32,033 nucleotides of DNA from Bacillota bacterium (GTDB taxonomy: Bacteria; Bacillota; Clostridia; Peptostreptococcales; Anaerovoracaceae), in the NCBI GenBank assembly GCA_022793975.1, contig JAAWDW010000049.1:1-32033 (forward strand), given 5' to 3'. The translations under genes and the position numbers were made by a program. Below are positions 24,723 through 32,033 of the stretch, piece after piece (position 1 is the first letter of the stretch; each line of letters opens with the position of its first letter). The notes beneath the pieces were generated by a model that saw nothing but the letters and a program-made list of their open reading frames with translations, had not been told where the DNA came from and ran no database searches.

Positions 24723-24929
24723 TCACTTTAATTTACTGAATATTACAGTCTTATCTTTCATCGATATTTTTCCTACTTCATATCCATATTCCGCAGCCTC
24801 TTTTTTATAAGTTAAAAAAGAGTGGTCAATCACGAATCCTGTTATTTTTTTAATTTCATCATATGACAATTTACAGACTTCATTATCGGCAGCTTTTAAG
24901 TATTGCCAAAGCGGGTCATATTTGCTCAT
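24723..24929 (-). CDS. small DUF7662-like protein
   Basis: A 68-residue soluble protein. The pattern KYDPLWQYL near the start, LSYDEIKKITGF in the middle and VGKISMKDKTVIFSKL at the end resembles DUF7662, a small domain of unknown function. Two helices are predicted to precede a final pair of strands. The ATG at 24929 has AAAGGAAAA upstream at somewhat long spacing. The gene lies between a histidine phosphatase gene (27 bases upstream) and msrA (11 bases downstream), so the three are probably one transcript. A role in redox stress can only be guessed from the neighbour. Confidence 0.75.
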   Translation of the reverse strand: MSKYDPLWQYLKAADNEVCKLSYDEIKKITGFVIDHSFLTYKKEAAEYGYEVGKISMKDKTVIFSKLK

Positions 24930-24956
24930 ATGTCGATTTTCCTTTCCCGAAGATGG

Positions 24957-25577
24957 TTAGAGTTCCTCGTAAAATACAGGGGCGCCGTCTTCCAGAGTGA
25001 TTGCGTATCCGCGTCCCGTTTCCGGAGTCCATTGGTATCTTAGATCATTCGCTGTGCCGAAGAGCTTATGCATAATACGGTCAATTACTCCGCCGTGACA
25101 GACCGCTATGGATAATGCAGGAAGCCCGCTGTGCCTGTGTGACAGTTCTTTTAATCTGTGAAAGCCGAGAAGTTTATCCCAGCCGAGAAGGGCGCGTTTT
25201 TCAAACATATTGCGACTTTCGCCTTCCGGTATCACGTAATCGTTTGTCGTATCATTGTGAAACGGTGGGAATTCGGGGATTTCAAGGAGTTCTTCATATG
25301 TTTTTCCTTCGAAGATTCCGAAATTATATTCCCTTAATTCCTCTATAACTTTGTGAGGAACATCTCCGTATATAGTCTCAAGCGTTTGCTCGGTGCGCAG
25401 CATACCGGAAGTATAGATGTCGGCATCGGATGGGTCAGGGTAGATGCCTTCTTCTTTTAGTTTTTTTAGCTTTTCCACACCTTCAGGCACAAGAGGAACA
25501 TCAAGAGCACCGTAATACCAATTGCCGATATTACCTGATGTAATACTGTGCCGTATAAGATATATCGTTGATTTCAT
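24957..25577 (-). CDS. histidine phosphatase family protein (phosphoglycerate mutase-like)
   Basis: A 206-residue member of the histidine phosphatase superfamily. The phospho-acceptor lies in YLIRHSITSGN with His10 (RHS instead of the usual RHG). The acid/base Glu lies in the region ELREYNFGIFEGKTYEEL, and the second His lies in AVCHGGVIDRI. Length and motifs fit the cobalamin-phosphatase/phosphoglycerate mutase-like branch; the substrate cannot be deduced. The ATG at 25577 is supported by AAGGAG eight bases upstream. It is the first gene of a short minus-strand run ending with msrA. A weak extended -10 element (TGATAGAAT, 25647-25655 region) lies about 70 bases upstream. Confidence 0.9.
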   Translation of the reverse strand: MKSTIYLIRHSITSGNIGNWYYGALDVPLVPEGVEKLKKLKEEGIYPDPSDADIYTSGMLRTEQTLETIYGDVPHKVIEELREYNFGIFEGKTYEELLEIPEFPPFHNDTTNDYVIPEGESRNMFEKRALLGWDKLLGFHRLKELSHRHSGLPALSIAVCHGGVIDRIMHKLFGTANDLRYQWTPETGRGYAITLEDGAPVFYEEL

Positions 25578-25736
25578 AACTTAATACTCCTTTCTGCCGT
25601 ATGCGGATACTTCCTTCTGGTTTTATGCGCAGGCTTTGTTTAAAATATTCTATCATAACGCAATTAAAATTTCCACTTGTTATGTTCATAGCGCGTGCAG
25701 TGTGTGAATTTTCCGCATATATAAATATGTTGATAC

Positions 25737-25765
25737 TTGGCAAAACGAAGCAAAGATTATATAAT
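25737..25765 (+). promoter_or_regulatory. promoter of the EamA transporter gene
   Basis: TTGGCA (25737-25742) and TATAAT (25760-25765) have 17-base spacing. The -10 is embedded in a 14-base palindrome TATATAATTATATA (25758-25771). The 279-base gap between divergent genes holds this promoter, a weak leftward one, and a leader of about 85 bases. Confidence 0.65.
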
Positions 25766-25856
25766 TATATAGTTAGCGTTTCGGCAGATATTGCACGGAA
25801 TAGGGGAAAATCACAGTATTTAATTTATTTATGTACAGCATTGGAGAGAACAGTAT

Positions 25857-26822
25857 ATGAGCTTAAAAACAAGATCAAATATAATGCTTTTTATAACGGC
25901 GCTTATATGGGGTACGGCTTTTGTGGCACAGAAGTCCGGAATGGACTATGTGGAGCCGTTTACATTTAACGGCATAAGAACACTTATAGGAGCGGCAGTG
26001 CTGACACCGGTTATAATTGTGATGGACAAGCAGAAGAAAAATAGCGGCAGTGCGGAGCCGGAGCATACTGCAGACAATTGTGCAGAAACAGGAAACGGCA
26101 GCCAAACAGCAGCAGGCAGAAGCGAGAAAAAATGGCTGCTGCTCGGCGGACTTTGCTGCGGAACGGTGTTGTTTATCGGCGGGTCTTTACAGCAGGTGGC
26201 GCTACAGACGACATCGGCAGGCAAGGCCGGCTTTATAACAGCTATTTACATAGTGCTTGTGCCAATACTTGGTGTTTTTATAAAGAGAAAAATACGACCG
26301 GTTATTTGGGGTTGCGTTGTGGTAAGTGCAGTCGGATTGTTTCTTCTCTGCGTACCTAAAGGAGAGAGTTTCGGCGGAATCGGATTCGGTGAGATACTTC
26401 TTTTTATTTCATCAATATGGTTTGCCGTACATCTGTTTGTAATAGATTATTTTGTGACAAAAGTGGATGGCGTAAAATTGTCACAGATGCAGTTTCTGGT
26501 ATGCGGACTTATTTCTCTTGTGCCGATGTTTTTGTTTGAATCACCGAGCATAAGCGCAATAATCAGCTGCTGGTTCCCGCTTCTCTATACGGGAGTGTTT
26601 TCACAGGGTGTAGCTTATACTTTCCAGGTGGTAGCGCAAAAACACACGGATCCGACAAGTGCGTCGCTCATTATGTCGCTTGAATCAGTATTTTCAGTAA
26701 TTGCGGGTGCAATAATACTTAATGAGATGATGTCGGGACGTGAGATTTTGGGGTGTGTGCTGATGTTTGCGGCGATTATTGCAGCTCAGCTGCCGGAAAA
26801 AGCAAGGGAAGAGATAGTTTAA
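25857..26822 (+). CDS. EamA/DMT-family transporter
   Basis: A 321-residue inner-membrane carrier of the drug/metabolite transporter superfamily with about ten helices in two EamA repeats. The first helix contains LIWGTAFVAQKSGMDYVEPFTFNG, typical of the family. The second repeat ends with the conserved stretch around TDPTSASLIMSLESVFSVIAGAI. A hydrophilic loop of about 35 residues (about 58-95), rich in Ser, Gly, Ala and Glu, is longer than usual. Family members export amino acids or other small metabolites; the substrate here is unknown. The ATG is supported by GGAG about eight bases upstream, and LarE follows after 39 bases in the same direction. Confidence 0.92.
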   Translation: MSLKTRSNIMLFITALIWGTAFVAQKSGMDYVEPFTFNGIRTLIGAAVLTPVIIVMDKQKKNSGSAEPEHTADNCAETGNGSQTAAGRSEKKWLLLGGLCCGTVLFIGGSLQQVALQTTSAGKAGFITAIYIVLVPILGVFIKRKIRPVIWGCVVVSAVGLFLLCVPKGESFGGIGFGEILLFISSIWFAVHLFVIDYFVTKVDGVKLSQMQFLVCGLISLVPMFLFESPSISAIISCWFPLLYTGVFSQGVAYTFQVVAQKHTDPTSASLIMSLESVFSVIAGAIILNEMMSGREILGCVLMFAAIIAAQLPEKAREEIV

Positions 26823-26861
26823 AATGTTTTTTAAACTGCGTTTCTGTGCTTAGGAGGGATT

Positions 26862-27665
26862 ATGGATAAAATAGCTGAATTAAAAAGAATTCTTGTTGAA
26901 TGCGGCAGGGTTGCAGTAGCGTTTTCAGGCGGTGTGGACAGTACATTTTTGCTGTGTTTTGCCAAGGAGGTGCTCGGAAGTGAAAATGTACTTGCCGTTA
27001 CAGCTGCGGCGGCAAATTTTGCGCCGGATGAGGCAGAATATGCGAAGAAAGAAGCGACAAGGCTTGGCGTAAGGCATATATGCGTATTTGTGGAATTGCC
27101 GGAAAAGTTCAGAAAGAATCCGGTCGACAGATGTTATCACTGCAAGAAAGCGGTGTTTGCGGAGCTTATGAAAAATGCTGAGCGGATAGCAGCGGATGAT
27201 AAATTTGTGTTTTGCGACGGAAACAATTTTGATGATTTAAATGATTACAGGCCGGGAAACCGTGCCGCAGAGGAGCTTGGAGTAAGGAGCCCGCTGCGGG
27301 AGGCAGAATTGACGAAACAGGAAATACGTGAAGAACTGAAAAAAATGGGTGTTGATATTTGGGACAAGCCTGCGTTTGCCTGTCTTGCATCGAGGATACC
27401 TTACGGTACGGAAATTAAGGACGAAATGTTGAGCGCGGTTTATGAAATAGAAAAGATGTTGAAAGACAAAGGATACACGCAAGTGCGCGCGCGCCTGCAC
27501 GGTGAAGTCGTGCGGCTTGAGCTGCTGCCCGATGAGATGCAGCAGCTCACAGCAGACAGGGATTTCTGTGAAGGCCTGTCTGCGCGCGCGCGTACTTTCG
27601 GTTTTGCATACACGGCGCTTGACATCTGCGGTTACCGTATGGGCTCACTCAACAGCGTTTTATAG
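26862..27665 (+). CDS. larE: ATP-dependent sulfur transferase LarE (nickel-pincer cofactor synthesis)
   Basis: A 267-residue LarE, which adenylates a carboxylate and adds sulfur while building the nickel-pincer nucleotide of lactate racemase and related enzymes. The PP-loop is VAFSGGVDSTFLL (18-30). Conserved segments are RCYHCKKAVF (90-99), CDGNNFDDLNDYRPG and KPAFACLASRIPYG with Cys174 at the position of the sulfur-donating Cys of Lactobacillus LarE. The additional pair Cys91/Cys94 gives three cysteines, the arrangement of iron-sulfur cluster type LarE enzymes. The ribosome site AGGAGGG is strong. The other lar genes (larB, larC and the racemase larA) are not nearby, so larE is separated from its pathway here. 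Confidence 0.93.
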   Translation: MDKIAELKRILVECGRVAVAFSGGVDSTFLLCFAKEVLGSENVLAVTAAAANFAPDEAEYAKKEATRLGVRHICVFVELPEKFRKNPVDRCYHCKKAVFAELMKNAERIAADDKFVFCDGNNFDDLNDYRPGNRAAEELGVRSPLREAELTKQEIREELKKMGVDIWDKPAFACLASRIPYGTEIKDEMLSAVYEIEKMLKDKGYTQVRARLHGEVVRLELLPDEMQQLTADRDFCEGLSARARTFGFAYTALDICGYRMGSLNSVL

Positions 27666-27730
27666 CACCGGGATTTTATTTTGTGTGTTTGTATAAGCAT
27701 AGAAGACTTTATAAAACAGGAGAATATTAA

Positions 27731-29158
27731 ATGCTTTTTTCATCACTTATATTTATGGCGGTATTTCTGCCATGCGTACTTATAATTTATTACGGGCCGC
27801 TGCGCCGGCACCGTAGTCTGCAGAATGTATTTCTGCTGCTTGCAAGTCTTGGATTTTATGCTTGGGGCGAACCGTGGTTTGTGCTCATAATGCTGCTTTC
27901 AATACTGGGCAACTGGATTTTCGGTATGCTGGTTGATAAAGTACGCGCAAGCAAAGTAAAATCACGGACAGTTATTTCCGTGATGCTAATATTCAACATT
28001 TCGATTATTTTTGTATTTAAATATCTTATGTTTACGCTTAAGACCATAAATTCCCTTGCCGGAACAGATATAAATGTGCCGCAGATAGCTCTGCCGATAG
28101 GTATATCATTTTTTACATTCCAGGCTATTTCTTATGTAATAGACGTATATCGGGAAAAAGGCGAGATGCAGAAAAATTTGCTCAATGTAGGGCTATATAT
28201 AGCATTTTTTCCTCAGCTTATAGCGGGACCGATAGTGCGCTATGAGACAATATCGGATCAGATAATGGAACGTCGCGAGTCGTGGGATGATTTTGCACAT
28301 GGTGTCTGTCGCTTTATTGTCGGACTTTCCAAGAAAGTTCTGCTGGCAAATAATTTTGCGGTGGTTGCCGATCAGAGCTTTGCGTTTTCGGCAGCAGACA
28401 ATTGTTCTGTTGCTTTTGCTTGGTTGGGCGCGATTTCTTATACTCTGCAGATATATTTTGATTTTTCGGGTTATTCCGATATGGCTATCGGACTCGGCGG
28501 AATGTTCGGATTTCATTTTCCCGAAAACTTTAATTATCCGTATATATCTGTATCAGTGTCGGAATTCTGGCGCCGCTGGCACATTTCTCTCGGTACTTGG
28601 TTCCGCGATTATGTGTACTTCCCTCTCGGCGGAAGCCGTGTTGCAAGTAAACTGCGCCTTGTTTTCAATCTCTTTGTAGTATGGTTTATGACGGGCGTAT
28701 GGCATGGTGCGAATTTTACATTTATAGCGTGGGGCGTTATGTACTTCGTGTTTATCTCACTGGAAAAGCTTACAGACTTTGAGAAACGAAACATTCCTAT
28801 AGCTATAAAGTATGTATATACAATGTTTCTTGTTGTTATTGGTTGGGTGTTCTTTCGAGCAGACAGTATTGCGGACGGAATCAGTTTTGTGGGAAAGATG
28901 TTCGGCGCGGGAGCATTGGGTCTTACAGACGCCAATTTCACAGTGTTTATGAAAGAAAACATATGGTATTTTGTATTCGGCATAGTATTTTCAACGCCGA
29001 TTGCAAGAAAGCTCAGCGATCTTGTGACAGAAAAAACAAGTGAAACAAATCCGTTAATAGCAGCACTTTACAGTGTGTGTCTTGCGGCGGGAATGCTTTT
29101 TTCACTTTCATACCTTGTCAAGGGTGCATACAACCCGTTTATATACTTTAACTTTTAG
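27731..29158 (+). CDS. MBOAT-family O-acyltransferase (AlgI/DltB-like)
   Basis: A 475-residue polytopic enzyme of the membrane-bound O-acyltransferase family. Typical segments are FFPQLIAGPIVRYE (about 155-170), SVSEFWRRWHISLGTWFRDY with the arginine/tryptophan-rich loop, YFPLGGSR, and GVWHGANFTF with the catalytic His325. Members such as AlgI move acyl groups, usually acetyl, through the membrane for O-acylation of exported polysaccharide. Paired with the following DHHW/SGNH gene (17 bases downstream), it probably makes a two-protein acylation system for a surface glycan or wall polymer. AGGAGA lies nine bases before the ATG. The acceptor glycan is not encoded next to it. Confidence 0.94.
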   Translation: MLFSSLIFMAVFLPCVLIIYYGPLRRHRSLQNVFLLLASLGFYAWGEPWFVLIMLLSILGNWIFGMLVDKVRASKVKSRTVISVMLIFNISIIFVFKYLMFTLKTINSLAGTDINVPQIALPIGISFFTFQAISYVIDVYREKGEMQKNLLNVGLYIAFFPQLIAGPIVRYETISDQIMERRESWDDFAHGVCRFIVGLSKKVLLANNFAVVADQSFAFSAADNCSVAFAWLGAISYTLQIYFDFSGYSDMAIGLGGMFGFHFPENFNYPYISVSVSEFWRRWHISLGTWFRDYVYFPLGGSRVASKLRLVFNLFVVWFMTGVWHGANFTFIAWGVMYFVFISLEKLTDFEKRNIPIAIKYVYTMFLVVIGWVFFRADSIADGISFVGKMFGAGALGLTDANFTVFMKENIWYFVFGIVFSTPIARKLSDLVTEKTSETNPLIAALYSVCLAAGMLFSLSYLVKGAYNPFIYFNF

Positions 29159-29175
29159 AGAGGAGGCGCGCAGAA

Positions 29176-30417
29176 ATGAATAAAATTAAGAAAATCTTTG
29201 AAAATCATACAAGAGAAAAGATAACAGCGTTGCTTTTCCTCTTAATAATATTCGGTATGTTTATAGGAACAGCGCTTAATGCGAGGACCGTTGGAGCAAG
29301 TTTTATAAATACTTACAGAGCTTCGGTACCTACCGGTGCCCCGTATCTAGAAAGGATAAAGGGAGCGATAAGTGCTGCCGAAAGTGCAGTGAACGAAGGA
29401 GCATTTCAGAGGCAGAAATATATTGAGCTTTACGGGCTTTCGCAGCGTGCAATGGGCAAAAACGTGATAACAGACTATAATTATGGCTCTCTTTATAAGA
29501 CAACATACGGACAGATAACTTTTGCCGGTGTTGAGCGTTATGTAGACGATTCGTGCGGGGCGGTTTATGACCTCGTAAATAATCTCATATCAAAGGACAT
29601 AGATTTTCTTTATATACAGTTGCCTTTCAAAGTGCCGCCCGCAAGATACAACGGAGATAAACAGCTTCCGGCAAATGTTAAGGATCATGCAAATGATAAC
29701 GCAGATAAATTTGTGGCAGCGCTTAATGCCGCATCGGTAAAAACGTACGATCTGCGCGATGATTTCTGGCAGTCGGATATGACTCAGAACGAGCTTTTCT
29801 TCGATACCGACCACCATTGGTCAATCCAAGGTGCTTTTTATGCGACCGGACTGATCGCAGACTACCTTAATGAAAATTACGATATGCAGATACCGGAAAG
29901 TCTTTATACTAAAGAAAATTTCAGTTTCAAGACTTATGAAAATTCATATATAGGCTCTATGGGAAGGCGCGTGGGCAGAATATACGGCGGTATTGATGAT
30001 TTTACGCTCATTACTCCGAATTTTGCTACTGATTATACAGTGCGCCATATTGAGGGTGAAGAGCCGAAAGAATTCAGCGGAACGTTTGCGGAAGCTGTGC
30101 TTGAAAATGAATATATTACAGATCCTGATCCGACTACGAACCGCTATGCCGTATATCACGGAGATTACAGAGAACTGCATTTTATAAATCATCTGGCACA
30201 AGGCGATAAAAAGATACTTATAATAAAGGATTCATTTTCGCTTCCCGTTTATAGTTTTTTGTCGCTTGGTATAAAGGAAGTACGTGCGATAGATATGCGT
30301 CTGTTTGACAGAAATGTTGCGGAGTACGCGGCAGAGTACGATCCCGATCTGGTGATACTTATGTACAATGCAGACAGTTTTGCTTATCCGATGTTTGATT
30401 TTCATCTCGGCGAATAG
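29176..30417 (+). CDS. DHHW-family SGNH-like protein (AlgX/AlgJ-type partner of MBOAT)
   Basis: A 413-residue membrane-anchored extracellular protein. One hydrophobic helix (about 16-36) is followed by an SGNH-hydrolase-like domain. The family motif DHHW is at residues 212-215 (TDHHWSIQGAFYAT), and the Ser-containing block IIKDSFSLPVYSFL has Asp352 and Ser353, which with the DHHW His can form the catalytic set used by AlgJ and AlgX. Such proteins complete the transfer of acetyl groups brought outside by the MBOAT partner. The ribosome site GAGGAGG is strong. The gene ends 231 bases before the aspartate kinase start, and no terminator was identified after it. Confidence 0.9.
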   Translation: MNKIKKIFENHTREKITALLFLLIIFGMFIGTALNARTVGASFINTYRASVPTGAPYLERIKGAISAAESAVNEGAFQRQKYIELYGLSQRAMGKNVITDYNYGSLYKTTYGQITFAGVERYVDDSCGAVYDLVNNLISKDIDFLYIQLPFKVPPARYNGDKQLPANVKDHANDNADKFVAALNAASVKTYDLRDDFWQSDMTQNELFFDTDHHWSIQGAFYATGLIADYLNENYDMQIPESLYTKENFSFKTYENSYIGSMGRRVGRIYGGIDDFTLITPNFATDYTVRHIEGEEPKEFSGTFAEAVLENEYITDPDPTTNRYAVYHGDYRELHFINHLAQGDKKILIIKDSFSLPVYSFLSLGIKEVRAIDMRLFDRNVAEYAAEYDPDLVILMYNADSFAYPMFDFHLGE

Positions 30418-30485
30418 CTGTAAGCACCATTTGTGAGGTACAACAAAAAAGTGCAAACAATGTGGTTGAAAATCACAAAAACATG

Positions 30486-30514
30486 TTGATATATGCGCAA
30501 AAATTTATTATACT
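30486..30514 (+). promoter_or_regulatory. promoter of the aspartate kinase gene
   Basis: TTGATA (30486-30491) and TATACT (30509-30514) are 17 bases apart. Transcription should begin near 30521, giving a leader of about 128 bases. A repeat ATATGCGCA lies in the spacer and again across the expected start site. Confidence 0.7.
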
Positions 30515-30530
30515 GTAACATATGCGCATA
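30491..30530. repeat. ATATGCGCA direct repeat flanking the -10 of the aspartate kinase promoter
   Basis: ATATGCGCA occurs at 30491-30499 and 30520-30528. The second copy extends to the perfect palindrome TATGCGCATA (30521-30530). Placed in the promoter spacer and at the start point, 29 bases apart, these are good candidates for repressor sites. Confidence 0.5.
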
Positions 30531-30539
30531 AAAAGGACA

Positions 30540-30626
30540 GGCTGCGGTTTTAAGCGGGGTCTGCTTTCGCGTAACAGATATTACAGAGAAAAATATTATA
30601 TAATAGGGGCACTTGGCTCCGCAGTC
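30540..30626 (+). promoter_or_regulatory. structured leader of the aspartate kinase mRNA
   Basis: GGCTGCGG (30540-30547) can pair over eight bases, one G-U, with CCGCAGTC (30619-30626), closing a domain of about 87 bases just upstream of the ribosome site. Inside are a TCTG/CAGA mini-stem (30560-30578) and an AT palindrome TATTATATAATA. The sequence does not match the lysine riboswitch core or a T-box. It may be an uncharacterised regulatory RNA or simply chance pairing. Confidence 0.35.
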
Positions 30627-30648
30627 AAAGAAACGAGGTAGAAACAAA

Positions 30649-31959
30649 ATGGGACTAAAGGTAGCAAAATTCGGAGGCTCATCGCTTGCGGACGGAATAC
30701 AGCTTACTAAGACGAAAAATATCATAACTGCCGACCCTGCAAGAAAATATATAGTGGTATCGGCTCCGGGCAAACGTTATGACGGAGATGTGAAAGTAAC
30801 GGATTTGCTTTATTTATGTAAAGCTCACATAGAAAATAACCTGCCGTACGAGCAGGTATTCCAGGTAATATGCGACAGGTATATGGCTATGGCCATAAAT
30901 CTGGGCGTAACGGTTGATCTCTTTCCTGAATTTGAAAAGATAAGACAGAATCTCCAAAACGGAGCTTCATCAGATTATATAGCCAGCCGCGGCGAATACT
31001 TAAATGCAAGAGTAATAGCGGCATTTCTCGGATATGATTTCGTTGATACGGAGGGACTCATAAGATTTGATGCCAAGGGAAGGCTTCTCACAGAGGAGAC
31101 GAATGAGGCGCTTGCGGAAGAGCTGAAAAAGCACGAGAGCGCAGTACTTCCGGGGTTTTACGGCACTACGCCTGATGGTAAAATAAAGACATTCTCAAGG
31201 GGAGGCTCCGATATAACGGGAGCGCTCGTTGCAAGGGCTGTAAATGCGGATGTATATGAAAACTGGACAGATGTTTCGGGATTTCTTATGGCAGATCCGA
31301 GAATTGTGTCAAATGCAAAGCCTATTTCAAGAATTTCATATAAAGAGCTGCGTGAGCTTTCGTATATGGGCGCATCTGTACTGCATGAGGATGCGATATA
31401 TCCGGCAAGGCTGGCGAATATTCCTATCAATATAAGGAACACTAATCTTCCGGAAGATACGGGGACGATGATAACTGACGGCGTTGATCACGGAGATCAG
31501 GTAATAACGGGTATTGCCGGTACAAAGGATTTTGACGTAATTGCCATTTATAAAAATATGATGGCTTCCGAAAAAGGTTTTATCAGAAAGCTTTTGACGA
31601 TTCTTGAAGATTACGATGTGGGCGTTGAACATATTCCATCGGGAATAGATAACATATCACTTGTTGTAAGCAAGAAAGATATAGAAGGCAAAATTGATGA
31701 TATAGTCGATGAAATCAGAAGAAAGTTGGCGCCGGATACTATAGAAGTATTTGAGGAAATGGCGCTTATTGCAACAGTAGGTCACGGAATGTCGGCAAGG
31801 CAGGGAACTTCTGCTAAGCTCTTCACTTCACTTGCGGAAGCCGGTGTAAATATCAGAATGATAGACCAGGGCGCATCCGAAATCAATATTATCATAGGAG
31901 TTATCAACAGCGACTTTGAAAAGGCGATAAGAGTGATATATAACGCATTTGTGGAGTAG
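30649..31959 (+). CDS. aspartate kinase, monofunctional, with two ACT domains
   Basis: A 436-residue aspartokinase, the first step of the pathway from aspartate to lysine, threonine and methionine. The N terminus has KFGGSSLADG (7-16). SAPGKR, SRGEYLNARVIAAFLG, FSRGGSDITGALVA and VSGFLMADPRIV mark the kinase domain (to about 285). Two ACT domains follow (about 305-365 and 375-436), including GMSARQGTSAKLF and INIIIGV, and should bind a feedback amino acid. The ATG at 30649 starts the family homology; ACGAGG lies about ten bases upstream. The length is that of clostridial monofunctional enzymes, with no homoserine dehydrogenase fusion. It has its own promoter and leader and is followed by a terminator, so it appears to be transcribed alone. 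Confidence 0.95.
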   Translation: MGLKVAKFGGSSLADGIQLTKTKNIITADPARKYIVVSAPGKRYDGDVKVTDLLYLCKAHIENNLPYEQVFQVICDRYMAMAINLGVTVDLFPEFEKIRQNLQNGASSDYIASRGEYLNARVIAAFLGYDFVDTEGLIRFDAKGRLLTEETNEALAEELKKHESAVLPGFYGTTPDGKIKTFSRGGSDITGALVARAVNADVYENWTDVSGFLMADPRIVSNAKPISRISYKELRELSYMGASVLHEDAIYPARLANIPINIRNTNLPEDTGTMITDGVDHGDQVITGIAGTKDFDVIAIYKNMMASEKGFIRKLLTILEDYDVGVEHIPSGIDNISLVVSKKDIEGKIDDIVDEIRRKLAPDTIEVFEEMALIATVGHGMSARQGTSAKLFTSLAEAGVNIRMIDQGASEINIIIGVINSDFEKAIRVIYNAFVE

Positions 31960-31992
31960 CAGAGATGCTGAGCCGCAGAAAATTTAAAAATG

Positions 31993-32020
31993 AGCGCTTG
32001 CATATAATGCAGGCGCTTTT
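31993..32020 (+). terminator. intrinsic terminator after aspartate kinase
   Basis: An 11-base stem with one G-U pair (AGCGCTTGCAT at 31993-32003 with ATGCAGGCGCT at 32007-32017) has an ATA loop and runs into TTTT. It lies 33 bases after the kinase stop codon. Confidence 0.85.
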
Positions 32021-32033
32021 ATGTTTGGAAAAA

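Noticed and set aside
25601-25969. 122-codon plus-strand frame running through the divergent gap into the EamA gene
   Set aside because: No ribosome site, overlaps promoter elements and the EamA start, and has no recognisable protein features.
30461-30475. Small hairpin GTGGTT-GAA-AATCAC after the DHHW gene
   Set aside because: It is short and followed by A residues, so it does not look like a terminator on the plus strand.
30418-30648. Lysine riboswitch or T-box ahead of aspartate kinase
   Set aside because: The lysine riboswitch core is not seen, and the T-box antiterminator is matched only loosely (TGGCTCCGC instead of TGGNACCGC) without room for stem I.

Overview
The window looks like chromosomal DNA of a low-to-mid GC Gram-positive anaerobe, most likely a member of the Clostridia. 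The basis is strong purine-rich Shine-Dalgarno (SD) sites, frequent GTG and TTG starts, tightly packed or overlapping genes, BspA-type leucine-rich repeats, stalk (copper amine oxidase N-like) domains and an S-layer-homology (SLH) anchored enzyme. No species can be named from sequence alone. No rRNA, tRNA, CRISPR, phage or insertion sequence was seen.

Region A (1-302) is a divergent regulatory stretch. A good leftward promoter leads to a start codon whose frame closes after 24 codons. A second promoter drives the rightward genes. Region B (303-15249) holds nine rightward genes, mostly separated by a few bases or overlapping: a hybrid sensor kinase, a large secreted leucine-rich-repeat protein, a MoxR ATPase, a DUF58 protein, a membrane transglutaminase-like protein, an APC permease, a secreted stalk-domain protein, a trypsin-fold protein and a UDP-sugar dehydratase of the FlaA1/CapD type. 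A clear terminator follows at 15267. This is the most unusual part of the window. The transglutaminase domain has Ser where the catalytic Cys is expected, the trypsin-fold protein has Gln where the catalytic His is expected, and the DUF58 protein lacks the usual metal-site Asp. The run may therefore encode an envelope assembly or sensing apparatus built partly on pseudoenzymes. That reading is an inference.

Region C (15296-17647, minus) has a PhzF-like isomerase downstream of a MocR/PdxR-type regulator (GntR DNA-binding domain fused to an aminotransferase fold). A divergent control region carries a cluster of TTGCAT motifs. Region D (17988-21476, plus) is a secreted X-prolyl dipeptidyl peptidase-like S15 enzyme with three SLH domains. 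Region E (21557-23612, minus) is a six-pass-type membrane protein translationally coupled to a phosphohexomutase with a Cys-rich insert. Region F (23769-25577) is a small repeat-containing helical protein convergent with a minus-strand run of a histidine phosphatase, a small DUF7662-like protein and MsrA.

Region G (25857-31959, plus) has an EamA exporter, LarE (nickel-pincer cofactor sulfur transfer), an MBOAT acyltransferase with its DHHW/SGNH partner (surface glycan O-acylation), and aspartate kinase. The kinase has its own promoter, flanking repeats and a structured leader. Common themes are the cell envelope (surface proteins, glycan synthesis and acylation) and amino-acid or peptide handling.
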